Assembly (NCBI GenBank): GCA_017551625.1
Contig: JAFZLF010000009.1
Coordinates: 62,001-126,000, forward strand
Length of the DNA: 64,000 nucleotides
Reading direction: 5' to 3'
From: Clostridiales bacterium
GTDB lineage: Bacteria > Bacillota > Clostridia > Saccharofermentanales > Saccharofermentanaceae
Part shown: positions 46,195 through 54,385 of the stretch, in pieces
Layout of the letters: each line of letters begins with the position of its first letter
Numbering within the stretch: the first letter of the stretch is position 1
Program-made: the position numbers and the translations under genes
Notes under the pieces: generated by a model
The model's database searches: none
What the model was told of the DNA's origin: nothing
Seen by the model: only the letters and a program-made list of their open reading frames with translations

Positions 46195-47892
46195 GTGGCC
46201 ATATATGAAGAATTTGTGGGTAGAAACAGAGACGATTTCGTTACCCTCGATGATTTAAGAAAGAACTACAAAGTAACTTATCCTGAGACGTTTAACTTTG
46301 CGTATGACGTCATGGATAAGATCGCAGAGAGAACACCGGACAAGCCGGCGATTCTTTGGGTCAGTAAACACAACGAAGAAAAGAGATTTACTTTCGGCGA
46401 TGTCAGAAAGTATTCCAATATGTGCGCCAACTTCTTTAAGAGTCAGGGCATCAAGAAGGGCGACCGCGTACTTCTGGTCCTGAAAAGAGGTTACCAGTTC
46501 TGGTTCTCGGTACTGGCGCTTCACAAGATCGGAGCCGTCACGGTCATGGCGACCAACCAGCTCATGGCAAAGGATTATGTGTACCGTGTGAACAGTGCGC
46601 ACGTCAAGATGGCGGTCATCACCGGTGATGACGACTGCACCGAGCGTTTCGATGAGGACATGGACCAGTACGATCACGAGGTCATCCGCTGCGTGACCTG
46701 GGGCAAGCAGAAGGAAGGCTGGATCGACTTTGATGCAGAAGTCCTGAAACAGAGTGACGAGTGGACACGTCCGACCGGCGAGGAAGGAACCGTGGTCACC
46801 GATCCGATGCTGATGTGCTTCTCGTCTGGCACGACCGGTTATCCGAAGATGGTTCTTCACGACCATACCCTGCCGCTGGGACATCTGTTCACAGGCGTAT
46901 TCTGGCACCGTGTAGAAGACGGCAAACTTCACTTCACCATTTCCGATACGGGCTGGATGAAGTGCATGTGGGGTAAGTTTTACGGTCAGTGGTTCGGTGA
47001 AGCGACACTCTTCATCTACGACTTCGATAAGTTCAACGGCGCGGATATCTTAAAGAAAATCTGTGATTATAAGATCACGACCTTCTGTGCACCGCCGACG
47101 ATGTACCGTTTCATGATCAAGGAGAGCTTCGAGGGATACGATTTCAGTAATCTCAAACACTGCTGCACGGCAGGTGAGGCTCTGAATCCTGAGGTATACA
47201 ACCAGTGGCTGAAGAACACGGGCTGTAAGATCTACGAAGGTTTCGGCCAGTCCGAGACATCTGTCGTCTGCGGTACGTTCTTCCCGTGGGTGCTTCCGAG
47301 AACCGGTTCCATGGGTTATCCGGTACCGGGCTTCCATGTTGCAGTCGTTGACGCAGACGGGAATGAGTGCCCGACCGGTGTCACCGGTGAGATCTGCATC
47401 AGAACTTCCGAAGAATACGGCGGACGTCCGGTAGGACTTCTCCTCCGTTACGACGATAATCCGGAGGCCATGGAGAAGTCCTGGCACGACGGGCTTTATC
47501 ACACCGGTGATACTGCGTATCGTGACGAGCTCGGATTCCTGTGGTATGTCGGTCGTGTCGATGACGTTATCAAGTCTTCCGGTTACCGTATCGGACCTTT
47601 TGAGGTAGAGAGCGCTCTCATGGAGCACCCGGCAGTTCTCGAGTGCGCCGTCACCGGTGTTCCGGATCCGGTCAGAGGTTTTGCCGTCAAGGCGACGATC
47701 GTACTGACGAAGGGCTACGAGCCGTCTGAAGAGCTGACAAAGACACTTCAGAATCACGTTAAGAAGACAACTGCACCGTATAAGTACCCGCGTGTCGTCG
47801 AGTACGTCGATGAGCTTCCGAAGACCACTTCCGGTAAGATCAAGCGTGCAGATATCAGACAAAAAGACAGAGAAAAGTTGGAGGGCAAATAA
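46195..47892 (+). CDS. AMP-forming acyl-CoA synthetase
   Basis: 565 residues. Activates a carboxylic acid with ATP and CoA. The phosphate loop is SSGTTGYPKM (about 205-214), YEGFGQSETS forms the adenine-binding A5 motif, YHTGDTAYRD and GRVDDVIKSSGYRIGPFEVE are motifs A7-A8, and the C-terminal lysine lies in PKTTSGKIKR. The start is a GTG (46195) behind AAAGGGGAT. It resembles acetyl- or medium-chain acyl-CoA synthetases; the acid is not determinable. Its last base overlaps the valS start. Confidence 0.92.
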   Translation: MAIYEEFVGRNRDDFVTLDDLRKNYKVTYPETFNFAYDVMDKIAERTPDKPAILWVSKHNEEKRFTFGDVRKYSNMCANFFKSQGIKKGDRVLLVLKRGYQFWFSVLALHKIGAVTVMATNQLMAKDYVYRVNSAHVKMAVITGDDDCTERFDEDMDQYDHEVIRCVTWGKQKEGWIDFDAEVLKQSDEWTRPTGEEGTVVTDPMLMCFSSGTTGYPKMVLHDHTLPLGHLFTGVFWHRVEDGKLHFTISDTGWMKCMWGKFYGQWFGEATLFIYDFDKFNGADILKKICDYKITTFCAPPTMYRFMIKESFEGYDFSNLKHCCTAGEALNPEVYNQWLKNTGCKIYEGFGQSETSVVCGTFFPWVLPRTGSMGYPVPGFHVAVVDADGNECPTGVTGEICIRTSEEYGGRPVGLLLRYDDNPEAMEKSWHDGLYHTGDTAYRDELGFLWYVGRVDDVIKSSGYRIGPFEVESALMEHPAVLECAVTGVPDPVRGFAVKATIVLTKGYEPSEELTKTLQNHVKKTTAPYKYPRVVEYVDELPKTTSGKIKRADIRQKDREKLEGK

Positions 47893-50546
47893 TGGGGCGC
47901 ACAGATAATATCAGTAAGGCTTTTGACCCGAAGGAGGCCGAGAGCAGGCTTTATTCCGAGTGGACGAATAAAGGCTACTTCAAACCTTCGGGTGACACAT
48001 CCAAGGATTCGTTCTGCATCGTCATGCCGCCGCCGAACATCACAGGCCAGCTCCACATGGGACATGCCCTGGATAACACGCTTCAGGATATCCTCGTTCG
48101 TTATAAGAGAATGAAGGGTTTCGACACTCTCTGGGTACCGGGTACCGATCACGCATCGATCGCTACAGAGGCAAGAATCGTTGCGGCGATGAAAGAAGAG
48201 GGTCTGACCAAGGACGACCTCGGCCGTGACAAGTTCCTCGAGCGTGCGTGGGAATGGAAGAAGCAGTATGGCGGACGTATCGTCGAGCAACTCAAGAAGA
48301 TGGGTTCTTCCTGTGACTGGGAGCACGAAAGATTCACCATGGATGAAGGATGCTCCGAAGCCGTTAAGGATGTATTCATCAAGTATTATAACGAAGGCCT
48401 CATCTATCGAGGCGAGCGCATCATCAACTGGTGCCCGAAATGCCTGACTTCAATCTCCAACGCCGAAGTTGAGTACGAGGATCAGCAGGGTTCCTTCTGG
48501 CACCTCAGATATCCTTTCGAGGATGGAAGCGGATATCTCGAACTGGCCACGACCCGTCCGGAGACACTCCTGGGCGATACTGCGGTTGCCGTAAACCCGA
48601 AAGATGAGCGGTATAAGGACGTTGTCGGAAAGATGCTCGTTCTCCCCCTCGTGGGAAGAAAGATCCCGGTCATTGCAGACAGCTACGTGGATATCGAGTT
48701 CGGTACCGGTGTGGTTAAGATCACGCCTGCGCACGACCCGAACGACTTTGAGGTTGGACTTCGTCATAACCTCGAGGTGATCACCGTTCTTACCGAGGAC
48801 GCCAAGATCACGGACGATTATCCGAAGTATGCCGGCATGGACCGCTACGAAGCAAGAAAAGAGATCGTTAAGGACCTCGAAGAGGGCGGATTCCTCATCA
48901 AGGTCGAGCCGCATGCGCATAACGTCGGTACCTGCTACCGTTGCGGTACGACAGTTGAGCCGCGCGTTTCCCTGCAGTGGTTCGTTAAGATGAAGACTCT
49001 TGCAGAGCCTGCGATCGAAGCAGTACGCTCTGGTAAGACCAAGTTCGTCCCGGAGAGATTTGACAAGAACTACTTCAACTGGATGGAGGATATCCGTGAC
49101 TGGTGTATCTCCAGACAGCTGTGGTGGGGTCACAGGATCCCGGCATTCTACTGCGATGACTGCGGTGAACTTCTGGTGACTAAGGAAGATTCTGCTGTGT
49201 GTCCGAAGTGCGGAAAGCCGATGCGTCAGGATCCGGATACTCTGGATACATGGTTCTCTTCGGCACTGTGGCCATTCTCTACACTCGGCTGGCCGGAAGA
49301 GACAGCTGATCTCAAGCGCTACTATCCGACAAATACACTCGTTACCGGATACGACATCATTACCTTCTGGGTATCCCGTATGATCGTGGCCGGCTGCGCC
49401 CACATGAAGGAGACACCTTTTGATACCGTGCTGATCCACGGTCTCGTCCGTGACTCCCAGGGCAGAAAGATGAGTAAGTCTCTGGGGAACGGTATCGATC
49501 CGCTCGAGATCATCGAGAAGTACGGCGCGGATGCTCTGCGCTATGCGCTCGTGACCGGTAATGCGCCGGGTAACGACCAGCGCTTCCAGCTTGATAAGAT
49601 CGAGGCCGGCAGAAACTTCGGCAACAAGATCTGGAACGCCATGAAGTTCGTCCTGATGAACTGCGAAGACGATCTTACTTTCGACGATGTGGATCCTTCG
49701 AAGTACACTCTTGAAGATAAGTGGATACTCTCGCGTATGAACCAGGTCATCAAGGAAGTCACCGACAACTTTGATAACTACGAGTTCGGTGTGGCCCTGT
49801 CGAAGATCAATTCCTTCATCTGGGAAGAGTACTGCGACTGGTATATCGAGATCGCGAAATCCCGTCTCTTCGATAAGGAGTGCGGTACCAGAAAAGAAGC
49901 ACAGTATATCCTCAACGATGTTCTCGGCAGATCCGTGCAGCTCCTGCATCCGTTCATGCCGTTCATTTCTGAAGAAGTTTACAGATATCTGGTGCTCAAG
50001 GAGAAGAGCGATTCCATCATGATCTCCTCCTGGCCTGAGTATAGAAGCAGCGAAGTCTTCCAGGCAGAAGAGAAGCAGATGGAGATCCTCATGGATGCGA
50101 TCCGCTCGATCCGTAACGTCAGAACGAACATGGGTGTCGTTCCGTCGAGAAAGGTCGGCATCATCCTCGTTTCCTCGGATGAGAAGAACCGTACGATGTT
50201 TGTGGACGGTAAGGCTTTCCTCGAAAGACTGGCCAATGTATCGGAGGTCACTACACAGCAGGATAAGGCAGGCATCCCGGATACGGCAGTCGCCTGTGTC
50301 TGCAGTGCCGGTGAGATTTATATCCCGCTTGAAGACCTGATCGATATCGATAAGGAGCTCGAGCGTCTCGGCAAAGAGAAGGACAGACTCGAAGGCGAGA
50401 TGAAGCGCGTCAATGGCAAACTCGCGAATCAGGAGTTCGTGAGCAAGGCGCCGGAGAAGGTCATCAACGCCGAAAAGGAAAAGCAGGCGAAGTATCAGGA
50501 GATGCTGGACAATGTGCTTTCAAGAATCGAAGCACTGAAAAAATAA
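47892..50546 (+). CDS. valS: Valyl-tRNA synthetase
   Basis: 884 residues, normal length. HIGH motif as PPPNITGQLHMGHA (about 44-57), the editing domain with TTRPETLLGDTAVAV, KMSKS motif GRKMSKSLGNG (about 523-533), two Cys pairs (CYRCG; CDDCG...CPKCG) that may bind zinc, and a C-terminal coiled coil (about 810-884). Its ATG overlaps the preceding TAA (TAATG). No T-box is seen; expression appears tied to the upstream genes. Confidence 0.97.
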   Translation: MGRTDNISKAFDPKEAESRLYSEWTNKGYFKPSGDTSKDSFCIVMPPPNITGQLHMGHALDNTLQDILVRYKRMKGFDTLWVPGTDHASIATEARIVAAMKEEGLTKDDLGRDKFLERAWEWKKQYGGRIVEQLKKMGSSCDWEHERFTMDEGCSEAVKDVFIKYYNEGLIYRGERIINWCPKCLTSISNAEVEYEDQQGSFWHLRYPFEDGSGYLELATTRPETLLGDTAVAVNPKDERYKDVVGKMLVLPLVGRKIPVIADSYVDIEFGTGVVKITPAHDPNDFEVGLRHNLEVITVLTEDAKITDDYPKYAGMDRYEARKEIVKDLEEGGFLIKVEPHAHNVGTCYRCGTTVEPRVSLQWFVKMKTLAEPAIEAVRSGKTKFVPERFDKNYFNWMEDIRDWCISRQLWWGHRIPAFYCDDCGELLVTKEDSAVCPKCGKPMRQDPDTLDTWFSSALWPFSTLGWPEETADLKRYYPTNTLVTGYDIITFWVSRMIVAGCAHMKETPFDTVLIHGLVRDSQGRKMSKSLGNGIDPLEIIEKYGADALRYALVTGNAPGNDQRFQLDKIEAGRNFGNKIWNAMKFVLMNCEDDLTFDDVDPSKYTLEDKWILSRMNQVIKEVTDNFDNYEFGVALSKINSFIWEEYCDWYIEIAKSRLFDKECGTRKEAQYILNDVLGRSVQLLHPFMPFISEEVYRYLVLKEKSDSIMISSWPEYRSSEVFQAEEKQMEILMDAIRSIRNVRTNMGVVPSRKVGIILVSSDEKNRTMFVDGKAFLERLANVSEVTTQQDKAGIPDTAVACVCSAGEIYIPLEDLIDIDKELERLGKEKDRLEGEMKRVNGKLANQEFVSKAPEKVINAEKEKQAKYQEMLDNVLSRIEALKK

Positions 50547-50565
50547 TGGTTCGGAGGGTATTGTT

Positions 50566-51444
50566 ATGAGTGAAGTAGAAGAGAAGAAACAGGAAATCGC
50601 GGAGGATGTGATCCCACAGGAAGAACTGGACAAACTGCCGAAGGATACGGTGCACTGTTTCCCGGCCTCGAAGAGCCAGATCCTGAAAAGAAGGATCCTT
50701 ACGCTTCTGATCGCGGCGCTTGATGCCGGTGCGGTCGGATATCTTCTGGCAGGAAAGACCGATCCGGGTCCGCTCCTGTGGTGCGTATTCGGCGCGATCT
50801 TCGTCGTGTGCGCCGTGGTGTTTATCCACACATTTGTCATCGCCAAGTACCGTGTCGCCATGGACTATAAGAACAACGAAGTCGTTCTGCGATATATGTT
50901 CTCTAAGATCACGATCCCGTTCGATTCTTTTGACGGCAGAGATGGCGCGGCCGACCGTGCGACCCAGCTTCTGCAGAATTCCGCTCTGGGCGCAAATATG
51001 GCCCGGACGGATTATCTGATCCTCGACAACGTTTACGAAGAAGTATGCTATCAGACATCTTCCAAGGATCTCGCGAGTAAGGAGGACTTTGATCTTCTCG
51101 CGAAGGAGGCCAAGTTGGTTTCCTCTGTTTTCAAGGCCAAGGAGAAGTACGATGCGCTGAAGACAGACGAGGATACGACACCGAAGATCTCGGACGACGA
51201 ATCCGTTTCTCTGGTTAAGGACGCCATGAAGGAAGTCAAGGACGAACAGGCAGCGGAAGCAGCAGAGCGAGTCAAGGAGGCGGAAGAGGCCGCGAAGAAA
51301 GCGGAAGAAGAGCTTGCAGCTGAGGCGGAAGCGGCAAAGGATGCAGTTGAAGAGGTTTCCGAGAAAGCAGAAGCTGCCGAAGAGAAGACGAAAGAAGTCG
51401 TAGAGGAAGCGGTTTCGGAGGAGCCGGAAAAAGCGGAAGAGTAA
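50566..51444 (+). CDS. Membrane protein with long Glu/Ala/Lys coiled-coil tail
   Basis: 292 residues. Two membrane helices near residues 45-62 and 66-88 are followed by a compact soluble domain (about 90-170: YRVAMDYKNNEVVLRYMF, a PH-like strand pattern). A 100-residue tail almost entirely of Glu, Ala, Lys and Val follows and should be one long helix. Function unknown. GGAGGG precedes the ATG, 20 bases after valS. Confidence 0.7.
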   Translation: MSEVEEKKQEIAEDVIPQEELDKLPKDTVHCFPASKSQILKRRILTLLIAALDAGAVGYLLAGKTDPGPLLWCVFGAIFVVCAVVFIHTFVIAKYRVAMDYKNNEVVLRYMFSKITIPFDSFDGRDGAADRATQLLQNSALGANMARTDYLILDNVYEEVCYQTSSKDLASKEDFDLLAKEAKLVSSVFKAKEKYDALKTDEDTTPKISDDESVSLVKDAMKEVKDEQAAEAAERVKEAEEAAKKAEEELAAEAEAAKDAVEEVSEKAEAAEEKTKEVVEEAVSEEPEKAEE

Positions 51445-51477
51445 AGTGAAAAATCCGTTGATCTTTACTCGGAAAGA

Positions 51478-51506
51478 TTGACGAAAAGTGCTCTTCATCA
51501 TAAAAT
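51478..51506 (+). promoter_or_regulatory. Promoter of fba
   Basis: TTGACG (51478-51483), 17-base spacer, TAAAAT (51501-51506), about 60 bases before the ATG. Confidence 0.85.
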
Positions 51507-51567
51507 TGTCTGTGGTGTAAATCTAATTTGCAATCACATAAATTAATAACACAAAGGAGATATTCTT

Positions 51568-52536
51568 ATGGCATTAGTAACAACTACTGAAATGTTTAAG
51601 AAGGCTTACGATGGCGGTTATGCTGTTGGTGCTTTTAACGTAAACAACATGGAGATCGTTCAGGGTATCACAGAGGCTGCAGGCGAACTGAAGAGCCCGG
51701 TTATCCTTCAGGTAAGTAAGGGTGCCCGTGCTTATGCGAACCACACTTATCTTGTAAAACTCGTTGAGGCTGCTGTAGCTGAGAATCCGGAGATCCCGAT
51801 CGCTCTGCACCTTGACCATGGTGATTCCTTCGAGCTCTGCAAATCCTGCATCGACGGTGGTTTCACTTCCGTTATGATCGACGCTTCCTCCAAGTCTTTC
51901 GAGGACAACATCGCTCTTACCAAGCAGGTAGTTGAGTATGCTCACGCTCATGGCGTAGTGGTTGAGGCTGAGCTCGGTACTCTCGCAGGTATCGAGGATG
52001 AAGTAGTTGTAGAGGCCGGCCACGAGTCCTACACACGTCCGGAAGAAGTAGAAGAGTTCGTTTCCAGAACAGGATGCGACTCCCTCGCGATCGCTATCGG
52101 TACATCCCACGGCGCTTACAAGTTCACAGCTGCACAGTGCACAAGAAATGAGGAAGGCATCCTCGTTCCGCCGCCGCTCCGTTTCGACGTTCTCGAAGAG
52201 TGCATGAAGAAGCTCCCGGGCTTCCCGATCGTTCTGCATGGTTCTTCTTCTGTTCCGCAGGAATTTGTAAAGATGGTTAACCAGTATGGCGGTAACATGC
52301 CGGATGCAGTTGGTATCCCGGAGGAGCAGCTCCGTAAGGCAGCGACCCTCGCAGTCTGCAAGATCAACATCGACTCCGATATCCGTCTGGCTATGACAGG
52401 TAATATCCGTAAGTACTTCGCAGAGCACCCGGATCACTTCGATCCTCGTCAATACCTGAAGCCGGCCCGTCAGGCGGTTAAGGATATGGTTGCTCATAAG
52501 ATCCAGTATGTTCTCGGTTCTGACGGCAAGGCCTGA
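51568..52536 (+). CDS. fba: Class II fructose-1,6-bisphosphate aldolase
   Basis: 322 residues. Cleaves fructose-1,6-bisphosphate in glycolysis with a zinc ion. Zinc and substrate residues are in ALHLDHGDSFELC (about 75-87), FTSVMIDASSKSF, VEAELGTLAG and LAIAIGTSHGAYKF. AAAGGAGATATT precedes the ATG. Its codon choice is visibly more biased (GTT, CTC, GAG, CGT) than the neighbours, as expected for high expression. It is a single-gene unit with its own promoter and terminator. Confidence 0.97.
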   Translation: MALVTTTEMFKKAYDGGYAVGAFNVNNMEIVQGITEAAGELKSPVILQVSKGARAYANHTYLVKLVEAAVAENPEIPIALHLDHGDSFELCKSCIDGGFTSVMIDASSKSFEDNIALTKQVVEYAHAHGVVVEAELGTLAGIEDEVVVEAGHESYTRPEEVEEFVSRTGCDSLAIAIGTSHGAYKFTAAQCTRNEEGILVPPPLRFDVLEECMKKLPGFPIVLHGSSSVPQEFVKMVNQYGGNMPDAVGIPEEQLRKAATLAVCKINIDSDIRLAMTGNIRKYFAEHPDHFDPRQYLKPARQAVKDMVAHKIQYVLGSDGKA

Positions 52537-52568
52537 TCTTAAAGTAATCAGAAGTAAAGCGATTCGAG

Positions 52569-52600
52569 AGACTGCTCCGGGATTCCGGAGTAGTCTTTTC
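52569..52600 (+). terminator. Intrinsic terminator of fba
   Basis: AGACTGCTCCGG (52569-52580), loop GATT, CCGGAGTAGTCT (52585-52596), then TTTC: a 12-bp stem. Confidence 0.93.
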
Positions 52601-52634
52601 TTATGCGCGATGCATTTGTAGTGGCTCCTCAGAG

Positions 52635-52677
52635 TAACATATTAGTAACATATCGACAGAAACTAATATGTTATAAT
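52635..52677 (+). promoter_or_regulatory. Operator-like inverted repeat overlapping the deacetylase promoter
   Basis: A perfect 12-bp inverted repeat, TAACATATTAGT (52635-52646) and ACTAATATGTTA (52662-52673), flanks a third AACATAT (52647-52653) in direct orientation. The 3' arm runs into the -10 TATAAT (52672-52677), so a bound protein would cover the promoter. Confidence 0.6.
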
Positions 52678-52722
52678 CTTATCTGTGTAAATATGTAACG
52701 ATACAGGAGGCGGGAGCTTACC

Positions 52723-53775
52723 ATGAGTCATATGAATACTCAGAGACCAAGACCATCGTCAGGCAATCCGAAGAGAACGATGACCGCGCAGCTTCGGGCG
52801 CTGGCGAATACGACGGCCGTGATGGCTGCCATTTTTATGGTCCTTCTCGTTGCTTTTGTTTGGATGGTGACGGCGATCAATAAGTCATCGTCCAAAGATG
52901 ATACGGATTCTAAGGAGACTTCGGCTACCTCTTCCTCTGCCGTAGCCAATCTTTCCAGCGATGCCGGCACGACGACTCCGGAACCGACGGATACGACTCC
53001 GCCGGAGACTTCTGCGGCTGCGCACGCGAGCTATCCGGAGGGAACGAAGCTGATCGCGCTGACCTTTGATGACGGACCTTGTGATTATACGCCACAGGTC
53101 CTGGAAGCCCTCGAGAGAAACGGTGTCGTTGCGACATTCTTCGTGATCGGTCAGAATGTTTCCGGTACAGATGCGGCCGTTCTGCAGAAGATGCTCGATC
53201 TCGGGTGTGAGATCGGAAATCATACATGGAGCCATCAGATCCTGACGCAGGTCGATGAAGAGGGCGCATATGAGCAGCTCTCGAAGTGCGATGCGGCGAT
53301 CGAGGAAAAAGTCGGACAGAAGGCGACGGTCATCCGTCCGCCGACGGGCGCAGGACTCAAGCAGGAAGGACTCTTCCGCTATTCAGTCGATAATCGAGAA
53401 TATGTGGTAAACTGGAACGATTCCAGCTGCCCGCAGGATTGGCAGGCGCCGGCGCTCGGGGATGCCGATTATACAGCTCAGTATGTTATCGATAATGCAA
53501 TCGATGGAGACATGGTTCTCCTGCATGACTCTCATAAGTCTACAGTCGACTCTCTGGATAAGATGATCGCCGGCCTGAAGGAAAAGGGATATGTATTTGT
53601 TACGGTTACCCAGCTGCTCGAGGCGCGTGTGGGGAATCTGACGATGGACGAGGCCGCGGCGAAGGGCTGGGATACCAGTAAACTTGTCCAGGCTTATGAC
53701 GGTGGTCCGATCTACGGCATCCGCTATGCATTCTCCTCTGAGAAGATGATCTTCGAGAAGAAGAGCTCCAGCTGA
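52723..53775 (+). CDS. Membrane-anchored polysaccharide (peptidoglycan) deacetylase
   Basis: 350 residues. A membrane helix (about 31-52) and a Ser/Thr-rich linker (about 53-105) expose the enzyme outside the cell. NodB domain: TFDDGP (metal Asp, about 114), HTWSH (metal His pair), RPPTGA (usually RPPYG), WNDSSCPQDW and the final LLHDSH. It removes acetyl groups from N-acetylated wall sugars, often for lysozyme resistance. CAGGAGG precedes the ATG. It has its own promoter with an operator-like repeat. Confidence 0.9.
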   Translation: MSHMNTQRPRPSSGNPKRTMTAQLRALANTTAVMAAIFMVLLVAFVWMVTAINKSSSKDDTDSKETSATSSSAVANLSSDAGTTTPEPTDTTPPETSAAAHASYPEGTKLIALTFDDGPCDYTPQVLEALERNGVVATFFVIGQNVSGTDAAVLQKMLDLGCEIGNHTWSHQILTQVDEEGAYEQLSKCDAAIEEKVGQKATVIRPPTGAGLKQEGLFRYSVDNREYVVNWNDSSCPQDWQAPALGDADYTAQYVIDNAIDGDMVLLHDSHKSTVDSLDKMIAGLKEKGYVFVTVTQLLEARVGNLTMDEAAAKGWDTSKLVQAYDGGPIYGIRYAFSSEKMIFEKKSSS

Positions 53776-53833
53776 TCTTCTCCATAAGACGGGAACAGAT
53801 ATCTCCCTTACGGAAATAGTTGATTGAAACAGT

Positions 53834-53870
53834 ATGCCCCGAAGTGCAAACGCACTCCGGGGCATTTTTT
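53834..53870. terminator. Strong, probably bidirectional terminator
   Basis: ATGCCCCGAAGTGC (53834-53847) and GCACTCCGGGGCAT (53852-53865) form a 14-bp stem with an AAAC loop and a following T-run. It lies between convergent genes. Confidence 0.93.
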
Positions 53871-53893
53871 CGCTTACTGAAGAGAAATAAGAA

Positions 53894-54355
53894 TTACAGG
53901 TTTCCTTCTATACAGTACCAGTCGCTTACCGTCATGAAGTCATTTAGGAATCCGATCACCGAACGATAGAATTCGGCCTCGGTTTCATCTGCTTTTTCCA
54001 TACATCCTGTCAGGTTGTCTATCAGTTTCTGCCAGTCTTCTTTTCCGAAGAAATTGATGGTCGTCAGATCAAGGGATTCCTGGATGCCGAAGCCTTTCGG
54101 ATCCGGATCGGTCACGGGAAACAGAGATGTGATCGCCGGGAGAAGAAGCCTGTCATAGTCGGTCTTATAGATGCAGATGCTGTCATAGTGATTCCAATCT
54201 TCCCAGTATAAGTCTCCTTTTTTGGACGGCATACGAACAGGTTTGAATTCTAAAAGGATCCGTTCACTGTCATCAGAATACAGTCGTATATCGGTGACCT
54301 TATGGTCGATATCCGACTCACTGAAAGAATATCTCCGTTCTTTATATCGCAACAT
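53894..54355 (-). CDS. Hypothetical protein
   Basis: 153 residues, acidic, soluble, with several Trp and Tyr (LYWEDWNHYDSICIYKTDYD) and no signal or membrane segment. No family recognised. It is 30 bases downstream of the ABC-F gene on the same strand, so possibly co-transcribed with it. It reads as an ordinary small cytosolic protein. Confidence 0.6.
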   Translation of the reverse strand: MLRYKERRYSFSESDIDHKVTDIRLYSDDSERILLEFKPVRMPSKKGDLYWEDWNHYDSICIYKTDYDRLLLPAITSLFPVTDPDPKGFGIQESLDLTTINFFGKEDWQKLIDNLTGCMEKADETEAEFYRSVIGFLNDFMTVSDWYCIEGNL

Positions 54356-54385
54356 ATTATTCTCCGTTCTTAAAAGAGGCGGATG

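Noticed and set aside
48450..49949. A 499-codon open frame antisense to valS
   Set aside because: valS is unambiguous on the plus strand; the antisense product shows no family and no ribosome site.
53894..54355. An immunity or toxin-antitoxin protein
   Set aside because: The small acidic protein has no partner toxin or recognisable motif; it is listed only as hypothetical.
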